Source: Thauera aromatica_A
GTDB taxonomy: Bacteria > Pseudomonadota > Gammaproteobacteria > Burkholderiales > Rhodocyclaceae
DNA length: 64,000 bases
Direction: 5' to 3'
NCBI RefSeq assembly: GCF_023093595.1
Contig: NZ_JALLIK010000108.1
Span: 1 to 64,000, forward strand
Part shown: positions 52,779 to 62,014 of the stretch, in pieces
Numbering within the stretch: position 1 is the stretch's first letter
Layout of the letters: each line of letters begins with the position of its first letter
Position numbers and translations under genes: made by a program
Notes under the pieces: model-generated
What the model was told of the DNA's origin: nothing
Seen by the model: the letters and a program-made list of their open reading frames with translations, nothing else
The model's database searches: none

Positions 52779-54137
52779 ATGGTCGGGGACGATGAACTGC
52801 GCGCCGCAGTCGGTCGCGTGCTCGCCGCCGCCGGCGTCGGGGCGCACAGCCGTCTGTGCTGTGCGCTCTCGGGCGGGGTGGACTCGGTGTCCTTGTTCTC
52901 CTTGCTGTGCACCCTGCGCGCGGATTTCGGCTACGCGCTGTCGGCCGCGCACGTCCATCACGGCCTCAGCCCGAATGCCGACGCCTGGGCGGCGGCCTGC
53001 GCCCGGCGCTGCACGCAGGCCGGAGTTCCTTTCCAGCTGTTGCGCGTGACCGTGGCGCGGGACCATCCCGGCGGCCTCGAGGCGGCGGCGCGCGAAGCCC
53101 GCCATGCGGCCCTCGACAGGGTCGATTGCGACTGGCTGGTGTTCGGTCACCATCAGGACGACCAGGCCGAAACCGTGCTGTTTCGCCTGCTGCGCGGCGC
53201 CGGCGTGCATGGCGCGGCGGCGATGGCGGCGTTCGATCGCAGCCGGCCGGCTGCGCGGCCGGGACGCCTGCGCCCGCTGCTCGGGGTGCGCCGGGCGCAG
53301 ATCCTCGCCTGGGCACGTGCGGCCGCCCTCCTCTGGGAGGAGGACGAGAGCAATGCCGACCTCCGCTACACGCGCAATGCCCTGCGCCACCAGCTGCTGC
53401 CGGTCGCCGAACGCATCTTCCCGGCCGCCGTGCCTGCGCTGGCGCGCGCCGCGGAAAATTTTCGCGAAGCCGATGCCCTGCTCGACGAACTGGCTGCGCT
53501 CGACGCCGCTGCCTGCGGCGGTCGCACCTTGCGCCGTTCGGCTGCGCTGGCGCTCGGCGAGGCGCGGCTGGGCAACCTGTTGCGCTGGCAGCTGCGCCGC
53601 GGCGGGGCACGGGCGCCGGGGCGCGGGCGCCTGGTCGAGGCGGTGCGCCAGCTCCGTGCGGCGAGCGTGGACATGCCGCTGCGCCTGGTGCTCGGGGCCT
53701 GGGCGTGCTGCGCCTACCGCGATGCACTGTGGCTCGAAGCAGATGAACCGGGTGCTGCGCCCGCAGCGCGGGACTGGCTGGGGGAAGCCGCATTGCCGTG
53801 GGGCGCGGGGGAAGTCGTGTTCGAGCCGGCGGTGGGGGCCGGGCTGAGTCGTGTGCGCCTGTCCGGCGCGGGCACGGTGAGGCTGGGGGCGCGACGCCAG
53901 GGGATGAAGCTGCGCCTCGATTGGCGCCGCCCGCGGCGCAGTTTCAAGAACCTGTGCCAGGAGGCGGCGATTCCGGTGTGGCTGCGCGCGCGTCTGCCGG
54001 TGCTGTGGGTGGATGGCGAACCGGCCTGGGTGGCGGGGATCGGGGTGGCGGCGGAGTTCGCCTGTGCAGCCGGCGAGGCGGGCGTGATGCCGCGCTGGCA
54101 CGCCGCCGGCGCCGATCCGGTCCGCGGGGCGGGCTGA
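52779..54137 (+). CDS. tilS: tRNA(Ile)-lysidine synthase
   Basis: Converts C34 of the minor tRNA-Ile (CAU) to lysidine so it reads AUA. The 452-residue protein has the PP-loop SGGVDS (31-36), HVHHGLS and FGHHQDDQAETVLFRLLRG in the N-terminal domain, and the C-terminal TilS substrate domain with RPRRSFKNLCQEAAIPVWLR. All conserved residues are present. The start MVGDDELRAAVGR is the first ATG after accA. Confidence 0.94.
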   Translation: MVGDDELRAAVGRVLAAAGVGAHSRLCCALSGGVDSVSLFSLLCTLRADFGYALSAAHVHHGLSPNADAWAAACARRCTQAGVPFQLLRVTVARDHPGGLEAAAREARHAALDRVDCDWLVFGHHQDDQAETVLFRLLRGAGVHGAAAMAAFDRSRPAARPGRLRPLLGVRRAQILAWARAAALLWEEDESNADLRYTRNALRHQLLPVAERIFPAAVPALARAAENFREADALLDELAALDAAACGGRTLRRSAALALGEARLGNLLRWQLRRGGARAPGRGRLVEAVRQLRAASVDMPLRLVLGAWACCAYRDALWLEADEPGAAPAARDWLGEAALPWGAGEVVFEPAVGAGLSRVRLSGAGTVRLGARRQGMKLRLDWRRPRRSFKNLCQEAAIPVWLRARLPVLWVDGEPAWVAGIGVAAEFACAAGEAGVMPRWHAAGADPVRGAG

Positions 54138-54231
54138 GTCCGGAGCGCCTTGCCTGAAGGAAACGCAGGGCCGCCCCAAGTTTTCTTGCCCCCTCGGGAG
54201 GCCGCGAACACGCAGTGAGGGTGGGGGCGCT

Positions 54232-54837
54232 TCAGCCGCGCAGCAGGGTCAGCTGCTGTGCCAGCTCGACTGCCGAACGCACGGCCATCTTGTCGAAGAT
54301 GCGCGAGCGGTGGGCTTCGACCGTGCGCATCGAGATCGACAGCTCGTCGGCGATGACCTTGTTGTACTTGCCTTCCAGGATCAGGTTCATGACTTCGCGC
54401 TCGCGACCGGTCAGCGTCGCCAGCCGGGCTTCGATCGTTTCGCGGCCGGCGGCGGCGCGCTGACGCTCGGCGTCGGTGGCGAGCGCCTTCTCGACCAGAT
54501 CGACGAGGTCGTGGTCGTTGAACGGCTTCTCGATGAAGTGGAACGCGCCTTTTTTCAGCGCCGCCACCGCCATCGGCACGTCGCCGTGACCGGTGATGAA
54601 AATCACCGGCAGGGTGCAGCCGCGCGCGAGCAGGGTGTCGAAGCATTCCAGCCCGCTCATTCCCGCCATGCGGATGTCGAGCACGATGCAGCCGCGCCAG
54701 TCGGGCCGCCAGGCGTCGACGAAAGCTTCGCCGCCGGGCCAGGCGCGGCAGGCGACACCGCGGGTCTTGAACAGCCACTGGAGGGCGTCGCGGATGGCGT
54801 CGTCGTCGTCGATGATGTGGGTGCAGGCGGAGGTCAT
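54232..54837 (-). CDS. dctR: response regulator DctR (LuxR/FixJ-type)
   Basis: A 201-residue response regulator. The receiver domain has acidic residues at 10-12 (HIIDDDDAI), the phospho-acceptor Asp54 in VLDIRMAG, Thr82 in ITGHGDVP and Lys104 in FIEKPF. The C-terminal LuxR-type HTH follows at about 140-195 (LTGREREVMNLILEGKYNKVIADELSISMRTVEAHRSRI). It pairs with the DctS kinase by a four-base overlap and is divergent from the dctPQM transporter genes, the layout known for DctS-DctR control of TRAP dicarboxylate uptake. Confidence 0.92.
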   Translation of the reverse strand: MTSACTHIIDDDDAIRDALQWLFKTRGVACRAWPGGEAFVDAWRPDWRGCIVLDIRMAGMSGLECFDTLLARGCTLPVIFITGHGDVPMAVAALKKGAFHFIEKPFNDHDLVDLVEKALATDAERQRAAAGRETIEARLATLTGREREVMNLILEGKYNKVIADELSISMRTVEAHRSRIFDKMAVRSAVELAQQLTLLRG

Positions 54838-56816
54838 GCGGAGTCGAGGCCAACGGGAAGCGACAGGGTGAAAAGGGTACCGCCATCGGGGCGGGCTGCG
54901 AAGCCCAGGCGGCCGTGGTGCAGTTCGGCGATCGAGCGGCAGATGTTCAGTCCCATGCCCATGCCTTCGGGCTTGGTGGTGAAAAACGGCTCGAACAGGC
55001 GGGCGGCGATCTCCTCGGCGATGCCGCTGCCGCGGTCGGCCACGGTGACGGTGACGAAGCGATCGTCGAGCGCGGAGGCGATGTCCACGCGGCGGCGCTC
55101 GGCTAGGGTGTCGCGCATCGAGTCCATCGCGTTGCGCACCAGGTTGACCACGATCTGCTCGATCATCACCGCGTCGATCGCCACCGGAGGCAGGGCGGAA
55201 GCGAGATCGGTGCGGATCGCCACCCGGCGTTTGCGCGCATCGGCCTCGATCAGGCCGACCGCGTCGCGGATCACCGCGTTGAGGTCGAGCACTTCGCGTC
55301 GAGGCTCGGCGCGGCGCACGAAATCGTGCACCCGGCGGATGATCTCGCCCGCGCGCCGGGCCTGGCGGGCGATGCGCTGGTGGATGTCGAGCAGTTCGGC
55401 GGGGTCGACGTCACCACCGTGCAGGCGGTTGATGCAGCCCGAGTTGTAGCTGGCGATCGCCGCCAGCGGCTGGTTGAGCTCGTGGGCGAGGGTGGAGGCC
55501 ATCTCTCCCATCGTGATCAGGCGCGCGCTCTGCTGCAGGCGCTCTTCCTGCTGGCGGGCCTGCTCGCGCGCGCGCTTCTGCTCGGTGATGTCGAGCACCG
55601 AACCCATCCAGCCGGCGTGGCGGCCGTGGGCGTCGATCAGCGGCGCTTCGAACACCAGCACGTCGAGTGCTTCGCCGTTCTTGCGCCGCAGGCGGACTTC
55701 GGTGCCTTCGACGGAGCTTTCGCCGGACATGATTTCGCGGTGCACCTCGAAGGTCTGCTCGAGCCGCTCCGGGTCCCAGTAGGGCATCGGCGGTTTCAGC
55801 CCGATCAGTTCCTCCGCAGCGAAGCCGGTCATGCGGCAGAACGCCGAGTTGACGTAGGTCAGCCGGCCGTCGAGGTCGCGGGCGCGCATCCCGGTACGCA
55901 TCGAATCCTCCATCGCCTTGCGGAACGCGGACTCGGTGCGCAGCGCGGTTTCGGCCTGCTGCCGGCGGGCGAGCTGGCGGCGCAGCTGGGCCACGCTCCA
56001 GACGATGATGCCGCCCAGGAGCACGATCGAGGCGCCCAGCAGGAGCGGAATCCAGCGCGTTTCGGACTTGTAGGCGGTGATCTGCAGGGTCAGGCCGTGC
56101 CCCGGCGGGTCGAACGGCATCGAGTAGGCGAGCCGGGGAGAAAGGGGCGCGACCTTGGATTTGGCGGCGATTTCCCGGCCGTCGGAGTCGAGCACCGCGA
56201 CCCGGTAGCGCTCCGAGAACCACCATGGCAGCTCGCGCACGACCAGGTCCGACAGCGAATACACGCCCACCACGACGCCGAGCAGGGATTCGTTCGACCA
56301 CAGCGGGACGTGAACTTCGAAGTGGTGGGCGTTGCCGTTCGCGGGGTAGGCCGGGCCATACACCGGGCGGCCGACGCTGCGCGCCAGCTCGAACGTGGCC
56401 GGGGTCGGCACGCGGTTGCCGCCCGCGGCCTCCGCCGGGCGTGGCGGCAGGGCGCCGGCGATGCGGCCGTCGGGCGCCAGCCACAGGATCTGCACCAGTC
56501 CGCGCTCGGGGTTGAGCAGATGGGCGAGGCTGGCTTCGGTCTGCGGCGAGAGCGAGGTGCCGGCGAACAGCTCGGTGCCGATCTGCTGCAGATGGATCTC
56601 GTTGCGATCGAGCTGAAAACGCAGGTTCTGCTCCATCCACAGCACGTCGTTGAGCAGCGTGGTGCGCTGTTCGTCGGCGTCGTATTCGCGCGTCAGCCAG
56701 ACCAGGGCGGCAATCGCGCCGAGGAACAGGGCCAGACTCAGGAAGGGCAGGCGCTGAACCCAGCGGCTGCGGGGGCCGGGAGGCGGTGGGGGCGCCGAAG
56801 GGGGGAGAGGGCTCAT
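54834..56816 (-). CDS. dctS: sensor histidine kinase DctS
   Basis: A 660-residue membrane sensor kinase. A proline-rich N-terminus precedes the first helix (about 24-41), a large periplasmic sensor domain (42-255) and a second helix (256-275). A PAS domain follows at about 295-412 (ARDLDGRLTYVNSAFCRMTGF). The histidine kinase part holds His445 in STLAHELNQPLAAI, and the ATPase has N-box VVNLVRNAMDSM, DRGSGI and GMGMGLNIC. Target is DctR. ATG at 56816 is chosen; an in-frame GTG at 56828 would add four residues. Confidence 0.92.
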   Translation of the reverse strand: MSPLPPSAPPPPPGPRSRWVQRLPFLSLALFLGAIAALVWLTREYDADEQRTTLLNDVLWMEQNLRFQLDRNEIHLQQIGTELFAGTSLSPQTEASLAHLLNPERGLVQILWLAPDGRIAGALPPRPAEAAGGNRVPTPATFELARSVGRPVYGPAYPANGNAHHFEVHVPLWSNESLLGVVVGVYSLSDLVVRELPWWFSERYRVAVLDSDGREIAAKSKVAPLSPRLAYSMPFDPPGHGLTLQITAYKSETRWIPLLLGASIVLLGGIIVWSVAQLRRQLARRQQAETALRTESAFRKAMEDSMRTGMRARDLDGRLTYVNSAFCRMTGFAAEELIGLKPPMPYWDPERLEQTFEVHREIMSGESSVEGTEVRLRRKNGEALDVLVFEAPLIDAHGRHAGWMGSVLDITEQKRAREQARQQEERLQQSARLITMGEMASTLAHELNQPLAAIASYNSGCINRLHGGDVDPAELLDIHQRIARQARRAGEIIRRVHDFVRRAEPRREVLDLNAVIRDAVGLIEADARKRRVAIRTDLASALPPVAIDAVMIEQIVVNLVRNAMDSMRDTLAERRRVDIASALDDRFVTVTVADRGSGIAEEIAARLFEPFFTTKPEGMGMGLNICRSIAELHHGRLGFAARPDGGTLFTLSLPVGLDSA

Positions 56817-56897
56817 GGACGCGGGCACGGCGGAGATTTTCCTTGCTGCGGTATTCCACAATAGCGACCGGGCGGAGCCCAAACGATACTGATCTCC

Positions 56898-56923
56898 GGC
56901 ACAGGCGAATTTATCGCCGTGCC
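56898..56923 (+). promoter_or_regulatory. dyad in the dctS-dctP intergenic region
   Basis: GGCACAGGCGA (56898-56908) and TCGCCGTGCC (56914-56923) form a near-perfect dyad with one bulged base and the centre ATTTA. It lies 68 bases before the dctP ATG in the 174-base divergent region and is the best candidate for a DctR-binding site. No sigma-54 consensus (GG and GC spaced by ten) was found here. Confidence 0.5.
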
Positions 56924-56990
56924 CCTGCCCCGGGAAGCGCCGCGGGCCGGAAAAGTTCATCGATGTCGTTGATGCGGAGGAGAGAATCTC

Positions 56991-57995
56991 ATGAAGATGC
57001 GCGCACTTCTGGTCGGTCTGGTTGCGGTCGGTTTGTCTGCCGCTGCGGTCGCTGCGGAGCCGATCGTAATCAAGTTCAGCCACGTTGTCGCCCAGGACAC
57101 GCCCAAGGGCAAGGCGGCCGAGAAGTTCAAGGCGCTTGCCGAGCAATACACCCAGGGCGCGGTGAAAGTCGAAGTCTACCCGAATAGCACGCTGTACAAG
57201 GACAAGGAAGAAATGGAAGCGCTGCAGCTCGGCGCCGTCCAGCTGCTGGCGCCGTCGCTGGCCAAGTTCGGCCCGCTCGGCGTGCGCGAGTTCGAAGTGT
57301 TCGATCTGCCCTACATCTTCGACGGCTACGAAGCCCTGAACAAGGTCACCCAGGGCGCGGTCGGCGCACAGCTGCTCGCCAAGCTCGAACCCAAGGGCAT
57401 CAAGGGCCTGGCGTACTGGGACAACGGCTTCAAGTCCTTCTCGGCGAACTCGCCGATCAACAAACCCGAAGACCTGCGCGGCAAGAAGATGCGCATCCAG
57501 TCCTCAAAGGTGCTCGAAGAGCAGATGCGCGAGCTCAAGGCGCTGCCGCAGGTGATGGCCTTCTCCGAGGTCTATCAGGCGCTGCAGACCGGCGTCGTCG
57601 ATGGCACCGAGAATCCGCATTCGAACCTCTATACCCAGAAAATGCATGAAGTGCAGAAGCACATGACGCTGACCGACCACGGTTACCTGGGCTACGCGGT
57701 GATCACCAACAAGAAGTTCTGGGACGGCCTGCCGGCCGAAGTGCGCACCCAGCTCGACAAGGCGATGAAGGAATCGACCCTCTACGCCAACCAGATCGCC
57801 AAGGAAGAGAACGACAAGGCGCTCGAGGCCGTGCGCGCGTCGGGCAAGACCGAAGTCCACACCCCGACCGCGGAAGAGAAGGCGGCGTTCAAGAAGGCCC
57901 TGGTGCCGGTGCACAAGAAGATGGAGTCGCGCATCGGCAAGGATCTGATCCAGTCGATCTACACCGAAACCGGCTTCGATCCGGCCAAGCTCTGA
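56991..57995 (+). CDS. dctP: TRAP transporter solute-binding protein DctP
   Basis: Periplasmic C4-dicarboxylate-binding protein. The 334-residue protein has a signal peptide with likely cut after Ala22 (AVAA-EP), then FSHVVAQDTPKGKAAEKFK and the TRAP signature region LFDLPYIFDGYEALNKV-like block, with the Arg in MRIQSSKVLEEQM that binds a carboxylate. Strong RBS GGAGGAGAG. It starts the dctPQM genes; a terminator after it likely keeps its level above that of the membrane subunits. Confidence 0.95.
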   Translation: MKMRALLVGLVAVGLSAAAVAAEPIVIKFSHVVAQDTPKGKAAEKFKALAEQYTQGAVKVEVYPNSTLYKDKEEMEALQLGAVQLLAPSLAKFGPLGVREFEVFDLPYIFDGYEALNKVTQGAVGAQLLAKLEPKGIKGLAYWDNGFKSFSANSPINKPEDLRGKKMRIQSSKVLEEQMRELKALPQVMAFSEVYQALQTGVVDGTENPHSNLYTQKMHEVQKHMTLTDHGYLGYAVITNKKFWDGLPAEVRTQLDKAMKESTLYANQIAKEENDKALEAVRASGKTEVHTPTAEEKAAFKKALVPVHKKMESRIGKDLIQSIYTETGFDPAKL

Positions 57996-58018
57996 TCCGT
58001 CCGCATCCAGACCCAGGC

Positions 58019-58056
58019 ACGCCCGTCAGGCTCCTTTCGAGCGGCGGGCGTTTTTT
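58019..58056 (+). terminator. attenuating terminator between dctP and dctQ
   Basis: ACGCCCG (58019-58025) pairs with CGGGCGT (58045-58051) and is followed by TTTTT. The placement, 23 bases past the dctP stop and ahead of dctQ, would let the binding protein mRNA outnumber the transporter mRNA, as in other TRAP operons. Confidence 0.75.
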
Positions 58057-58071
58057 CGGGGGAAAACAATC

Positions 58072-58791
58072 ATGAACAAGCTTCTCGACCGCCTCGAGGA
58101 AATCATCATCGCCAGCCTGATGGCGGTGGCGACGATCGTGATCTTCGTCTCGGTGGTGCATCGCTACGCTTCGGGCTATGAGATTCCCGTGGTGCAGGAC
58201 TGGCTGCTCGACATGAACGTCGGCTGGGCCCAGGAGTTCTGCATCATCCTCTTCGTGTGGATGGCGAAGTTCGGCGCCGCCTACGGCGTGCGCACCGGCA
58301 TTCACGTCGGCGTCGACATCCTGATCAACAAGCTCTCCGGCACGCCGCGCGCCGCGCTGATCCAGCTCGGCCTGGTGTGCGGGGTGGTGTTCACCGCGCT
58401 GATCGGCCTTTTCGGCGCCCTCTTCGTGTGGGAGAACGGGATGGCCTACGAGACGCTCAGCCTGCTCGGGCGCGACGTCGGCGACTACTACGAAGGCCCG
58501 ACCACGCCCGATCTCGAATGGCCGACCTGGATCGTGTATTCGGCGGTGCCGCTCGGCTCCTTCCTGATGTGCTACCGCTTCCTGCAGGTGATGGTGAGCT
58601 TCGCCCGCAGCGGCGAGCTGCCCACCCACGACCATGGCCACGTCGAAGGGCTCGACGAGGCGCAGGACCCGAACGTGCTGCTCGAAGGCGAGTCGATCAC
58701 GCTCGGCGAGGACGTCGAGCACGGGCATGCCGGCATGAGCGACGAGGAGTGGGCGAAGACCCACCCGAAGCGCCCGGGTGGAAAGAACTGA
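58072..58791 (+). CDS. dctQ: TRAP transporter small membrane subunit DctQ
   Basis: The 239-residue small subunit of the TRAP C4-dicarboxylate transporter with four predicted membrane helices (about 12-34, 52-72, 95-120, 150-175). Family signature FCIILFVWMAKFGAAYGVRTGIHVGVDIL is present. The C-terminus has an unusually long acidic cytoplasmic tail of about 55 residues (DHGHVEGLDEAQDPNVLLEGE). Confidence 0.92.
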   Translation: MNKLLDRLEEIIIASLMAVATIVIFVSVVHRYASGYEIPVVQDWLLDMNVGWAQEFCIILFVWMAKFGAAYGVRTGIHVGVDILINKLSGTPRAALIQLGLVCGVVFTALIGLFGALFVWENGMAYETLSLLGRDVGDYYEGPTTPDLEWPTWIVYSAVPLGSFLMCYRFLQVMVSFARSGELPTHDHGHVEGLDEAQDPNVLLEGESITLGEDVEHGHAGMSDEEWAKTHPKRPGGKN

Positions 58792-58806
58792 CGCGAGGAC
58801 GCAGAC

Positions 58807-60093
58807 ATGACCAATACCCTTGCAATTTTCGGCCTGCTCGTCGTCCTGATGGCGATCGGCATGCCGGTCGGCGTGGCGCTCGGCCTCACCGTGCTGAGCT
58901 TCATGTTCATCTTCACCGACGTTCCGCTCGAATCCGTGGCGTTGAAGATGTTCACCGGGATCGAGAAGTTCGAGATCATGGCGATTCCGTTCTTCATCCT
59001 CGCCGGCAACTTCCTCACCCACGGCGGAGTGGCGCGGCGCATGATCAACTTCGCCACCGCGATGGTCGGGCACTTGCGCGGCGGCCTGGGGATGAGCGCG
59101 GTGCTCGCCTGCGCGCTGTTCGCGGCGGTGTCGGGCTCGAGCCCGGCGACGGTGGTGGCGATCGGCTCGATCCTGATCCCGGCGATGATCAAGCAGGGCT
59201 ACCCGGTGCGCTTCGGTGCCGGCGTGGTGGCCTCGGCCGGCGGGCTGGGGATCCTGATCCCACCCTCGATCGTGATGGTGATGTACGCGGTGACGACCAA
59301 CTCCTCGGTTGGCGCGCTGTTCATGGCGGGCGTGATTCCGGGCATCCTGCTCGCCTTCATGCTCGGCCTGTGCACCTGGTACGTGGCGCGCAAGAACAAC
59401 TACCCGACCATGCCGGCCGTGGGCTGGGGCGAGCGCATCAAGCACTTCCGCAAGGCGTTCTGGGGCCTGATGCTGATCGTGGTGGTGATGGGCGGCATCT
59501 ACTCGGGCATGTTCACCCCGACCGAGGCGGCGGCGATGAGCGCGGTGTACGCCTTCTTCATCGCGGTGTTCGTGTACAAGGACCTGAGCTTCAGGCAGAT
59601 TCCGCGCGTGCTGCTCGACTCGGCCAACATGAGCGCGATGCTGCTGTTCATCATCGCCAGCGCGGTGCTGTTCTCCTTCATCCTCACCAGCGAGCAGATT
59701 CCGCAGCGCATGGCCGACGCCATCGTCGCCAGCGGCATGGGGCCGATCGGCTTCCTGATCGTGGTGAACCTGCTGCTGCTGGTGGCCGGGGCGCTGATGG
59801 AGCCGTCCTCGATCATCCTGATCCTGGCGCCGATCCTGTTCCCGGTGGCGGTCGCCCTGGGGATCGACCCGATCCACTTCGGGGTGATGATCGTGGTCAA
59901 CATGGAGATCGGCATGATCACGCCGCCGGTAGGGCTGAACCTCTTCGTCGCCAGCGGCGTGACCAAGGCCGGCCTCACCGAGATGAGCAAGGCGGTGATG
60001 CCCTGGCTGTACACGATGCTGGTGTTCCTGCTCATTATCACCTACATCCCGAGCATCTCGACCTTCCTCCCCAAGGCGCTGGGCATGATGTAG
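58807..60093 (+). CDS. dctM: TRAP transporter large membrane subunit DctM
   Basis: The 428-residue permease subunit with about 12 membrane helices. It shows FFILAGNFLTHGGVARRM, VSGSSPATVVAIGSILIPAM and GLGILIPPSIVMVMYAVTT (the conserved DctM region), plus GALMEPSSIILILAPIL and EIGMITPPVGLNLFV in the second half. It works with DctQ and DctP to import malate, succinate or fumarate with Na+. Follows dctQ by 15 bases. Confidence 0.95.
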   Translation: MTNTLAIFGLLVVLMAIGMPVGVALGLTVLSFMFIFTDVPLESVALKMFTGIEKFEIMAIPFFILAGNFLTHGGVARRMINFATAMVGHLRGGLGMSAVLACALFAAVSGSSPATVVAIGSILIPAMIKQGYPVRFGAGVVASAGGLGILIPPSIVMVMYAVTTNSSVGALFMAGVIPGILLAFMLGLCTWYVARKNNYPTMPAVGWGERIKHFRKAFWGLMLIVVVMGGIYSGMFTPTEAAAMSAVYAFFIAVFVYKDLSFRQIPRVLLDSANMSAMLLFIIASAVLFSFILTSEQIPQRMADAIVASGMGPIGFLIVVNLLLLVAGALMEPSSIILILAPILFPVAVALGIDPIHFGVMIVVNMEIGMITPPVGLNLFVASGVTKAGLTEMSKAVMPWLYTMLVFLLIITYIPSISTFLPKALGMM

Positions 60094-60140
60094 GCGCCCG
60101 CGGCCCGGCCGCATTGCGCGACCCGGCCGCGCCGCGCGCC

Positions 60141-60184
60141 GCAATCCCCGCGAGGCGGCGACGCCCGGCGGGGATTGCTTTTTT
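60141..60184 (+). terminator. rho-independent terminator after dctM
   Basis: GCAATCCCCGC and GCGGGGATTGC form a perfect 11-bp stem (60141-60151 and 60168-60178) with a 16-base loop, followed by TTTTTT. This ends the dctPQM transcript. Confidence 0.92.
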
Positions 60185-60251
60185 GCCCCCGTGCTGGCGC
60201 CGGGATACATTCGTGCGCCCGGCGAGCGCATCGGCCTCCCCCGAAACCTGT

Positions 60252-60257
60252 TAAAAT
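60252..60257 (+). promoter_or_regulatory. candidate -10 box of ndk
   Basis: TAAAAT 55 bases before the ndk ATG, in an AT-richer stretch after the dctM terminator. Confidence 0.5.
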
Positions 60258-60312
60258 TTCGCGCTTTTTTCTAAACCTCACGCTTTTCCAAGCGCAGTTC
60301 CGGAGTTTTTCC

Positions 60313-60738
60313 ATGGCAATCGAACGCACCCTGTCCATCATCAAGCCCGACGCCGTCGCCAAGAACGTGATCGGCCAGATCTACGCCCGCTTCGAAGCGG
60401 CCGGCCTGAAGATCATCGCCGCGAAGATGGTGCACCTGTCCGAGCAGGAAGCCGGACAGTTCTACGCGGTGCACAAGGAGCGTCCCTTCTTCAAGGACCT
60501 GGTGTCGTTCATGACCTCCGGCCCGGTGCTGATCCAGTGCCTGGAAGGCGAGAACGCGATCGCCAAGAACCGCGAGCTGATGGGCGCCACCGACCCGAAG
60601 AAGGCCGACAAGGGCACCATCCGCGCCGACTTCGCCGACAGCATCGACGCCAACGCGGTGCATGGCTCGGACGCGCCGGAGACGGCCGCGGTCGAAGTGG
60701 CTTTCTTTTTCCCCGGCATGAACGTTTACTCGCGCTGA
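60313..60738 (+). CDS. ndk: nucleoside diphosphate kinase
   Basis: Equilibrates NTP and NDP pools. The 141-residue protein shows the family pattern: TLSIIKPDAVAKN at the start, LMGATDPKKADKGTIRADFA, and the active-site His117 in NAVHGSDAPETA. Length and sequence are typical of proteobacterial Ndk. Followed by rlmN, a widely conserved pairing. Confidence 0.97.
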   Translation: MAIERTLSIIKPDAVAKNVIGQIYARFEAAGLKIIAAKMVHLSEQEAGQFYAVHKERPFFKDLVSFMTSGPVLIQCLEGENAIAKNRELMGATDPKKADKGTIRADFADSIDANAVHGSDAPETAAVEVAFFFPGMNVYSR

Positions 60739-60853
60739 ACGGTCCATTCCGACGGCCCCTCGCGCGGGTTCCGCGGTGCCTCCCGCACCGCGTCCGGCGT
60801 GTTCGGGCCGTTTGCATTTGGCCTCAACCGTTCTCTGGAGTGAAGTTTCAGGC

Positions 60854-62014
60854 ATGAGCATTTCCGCCCCGGTCAATCTGCTCGATTTCGACGTCGACGG
60901 TCTCGTCGCCTGGTTCGCCGGGCTGGGCGAGAAGCCGTTCCGTGCCCGCCAGGTGATGCGCTGGATGCATCGCGAGGGCTGCGACGACTTCGACGCGATG
61001 ACCGACGTCGCCAAGTCCCTGCGCGCCAAACTGAAGGAAATCGCGACGATCCGTGCGCCGCTGCCGGTGCGCGACTCGGTGTCGGCCGACGGCACGCGCA
61101 AGTGGCTGCTCGACGTGGGCAACGCCAACGCGGTCGAGACCGTGTTCATTCCCGAAACCCACCGCGGCACGCTGTGCGTGTCCTCGCAGGCGGGCTGCGC
61201 GCTCGACTGTGCGTTCTGTTCCACGGGCAAACAGGGTTTCAACCGCAACCTGTCGGTGGCCGAGATCATCGGCCAGCTGTGGCTGGCGAACAAGCTGCTG
61301 GGCGCCGCCCGAGTGGACGCCGATGAGGACGCCGCCGAGGACGCCGCGGGCCTCGAAGCCGGTGAGCAGGACAACGGACGCATCATCAGCAACGTCGTGA
61401 TGATGGGCATGGGCGAGCCGCTCGCCAACTTCGACAACGTCGTCACCGCGCTGCGCCTGATGCTCGACGACCACGCCTACGGCCTGTCGCGCCGGCGCGT
61501 CACGGTGTCGACCTCGGGCATCGTGCCGGCGATCGACCGCCTGCGCGACGAATGCCCGGTGGCGCTGGCGGTGTCGCTGCACGCCTCCAACGATGCGCTG
61601 CGCGACCGCCTCGTGCCGATCAACCGGAAATACCCGCTGCGCGAGCTGATGGCCGCCTGCCGGCGCTACCTCGAGCGCGCCCCGCGCGATTTCGTCACCT
61701 TCGAGTACGTCATGCTGGACGGCGTCAATGACAGCGATGCGCATGCCCGCGAACTCGTCGCCCTGGTGCGCGAAGTGCCGTGCAAGTTCAACCTGATCCC
61801 GTTCAACCCCTTCCCCCACGCCGGCTTCGAGCGTTCGTCGGCGGAGCGGATCCGCCGCTTCGGCGCCATCCTGATCGACGCCGGCATCGTCACGACGACG
61901 CGCAAGACGCGCGGCGGCGACGTCGATGCCGCCTGCGGCCAGCTCGCCGGCCAGGTGCAGGACAAGACCCGGCGCAGCGTGCGCCTGCAGCGCGCGCCGG
62001 AGGAACGCCGATGA
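60854..62014 (+). CDS. rlmN: 23S rRNA/tRNA adenine-C2 methyltransferase
   Basis: Radical-SAM enzyme methylating A2503 of 23S rRNA and A37 of some tRNAs. The 386-residue protein holds the iron-sulphur motif CALDCAFC (Cys115, 119 and 122), MMGMGEPLANFDNV, VSTSGIVPAIDRL and the methyl-carrying Cys361 in DAACGQL. An acidic, Ala-rich insert at about 153-175 (VDADEDAAEDAAGLEAGEQD) lies between the LWLANKLLG helix and the GMGEP strand; I know no such insert in E. coli RlmN. It overlaps the next gene by four bases. Confidence 0.95.
   Translation: MSISAPVNLLDFDVDGLVAWFAGLGEKPFRARQVMRWMHREGCDDFDAMTDVAKSLRAKLKEIATIRAPLPVRDSVSADGTRKWLLDVGNANAVETVFIPETHRGTLCVSSQAGCALDCAFCSTGKQGFNRNLSVAEIIGQLWLANKLLGAARVDADEDAAEDAAGLEAGEQDNGRIISNVVMMGMGEPLANFDNVVTALRLMLDDHAYGLSRRRVTVSTSGIVPAIDRLRDECPVALAVSLHASNDALRDRLVPINRKYPLRELMAACRRYLERAPRDFVTFEYVMLDGVNDSDAHARELVALVREVPCKFNLIPFNPFPHAGFERSSAERIRRFGAILIDAGIVTTTRKTRGGDVDAACGQLAGQVQDKTRRSVRLQRAPEERR

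Noticed and set aside
54171..54231. Possible hairpin between tilS and dctR (CCGCCCC and GGGGGCG blocks)
   Set aside because: The arms are degenerate and not uniquely alignable, similar to common GC-rich intergenic debris in Betaproteobacteria; not strong enough to annotate as a terminator.
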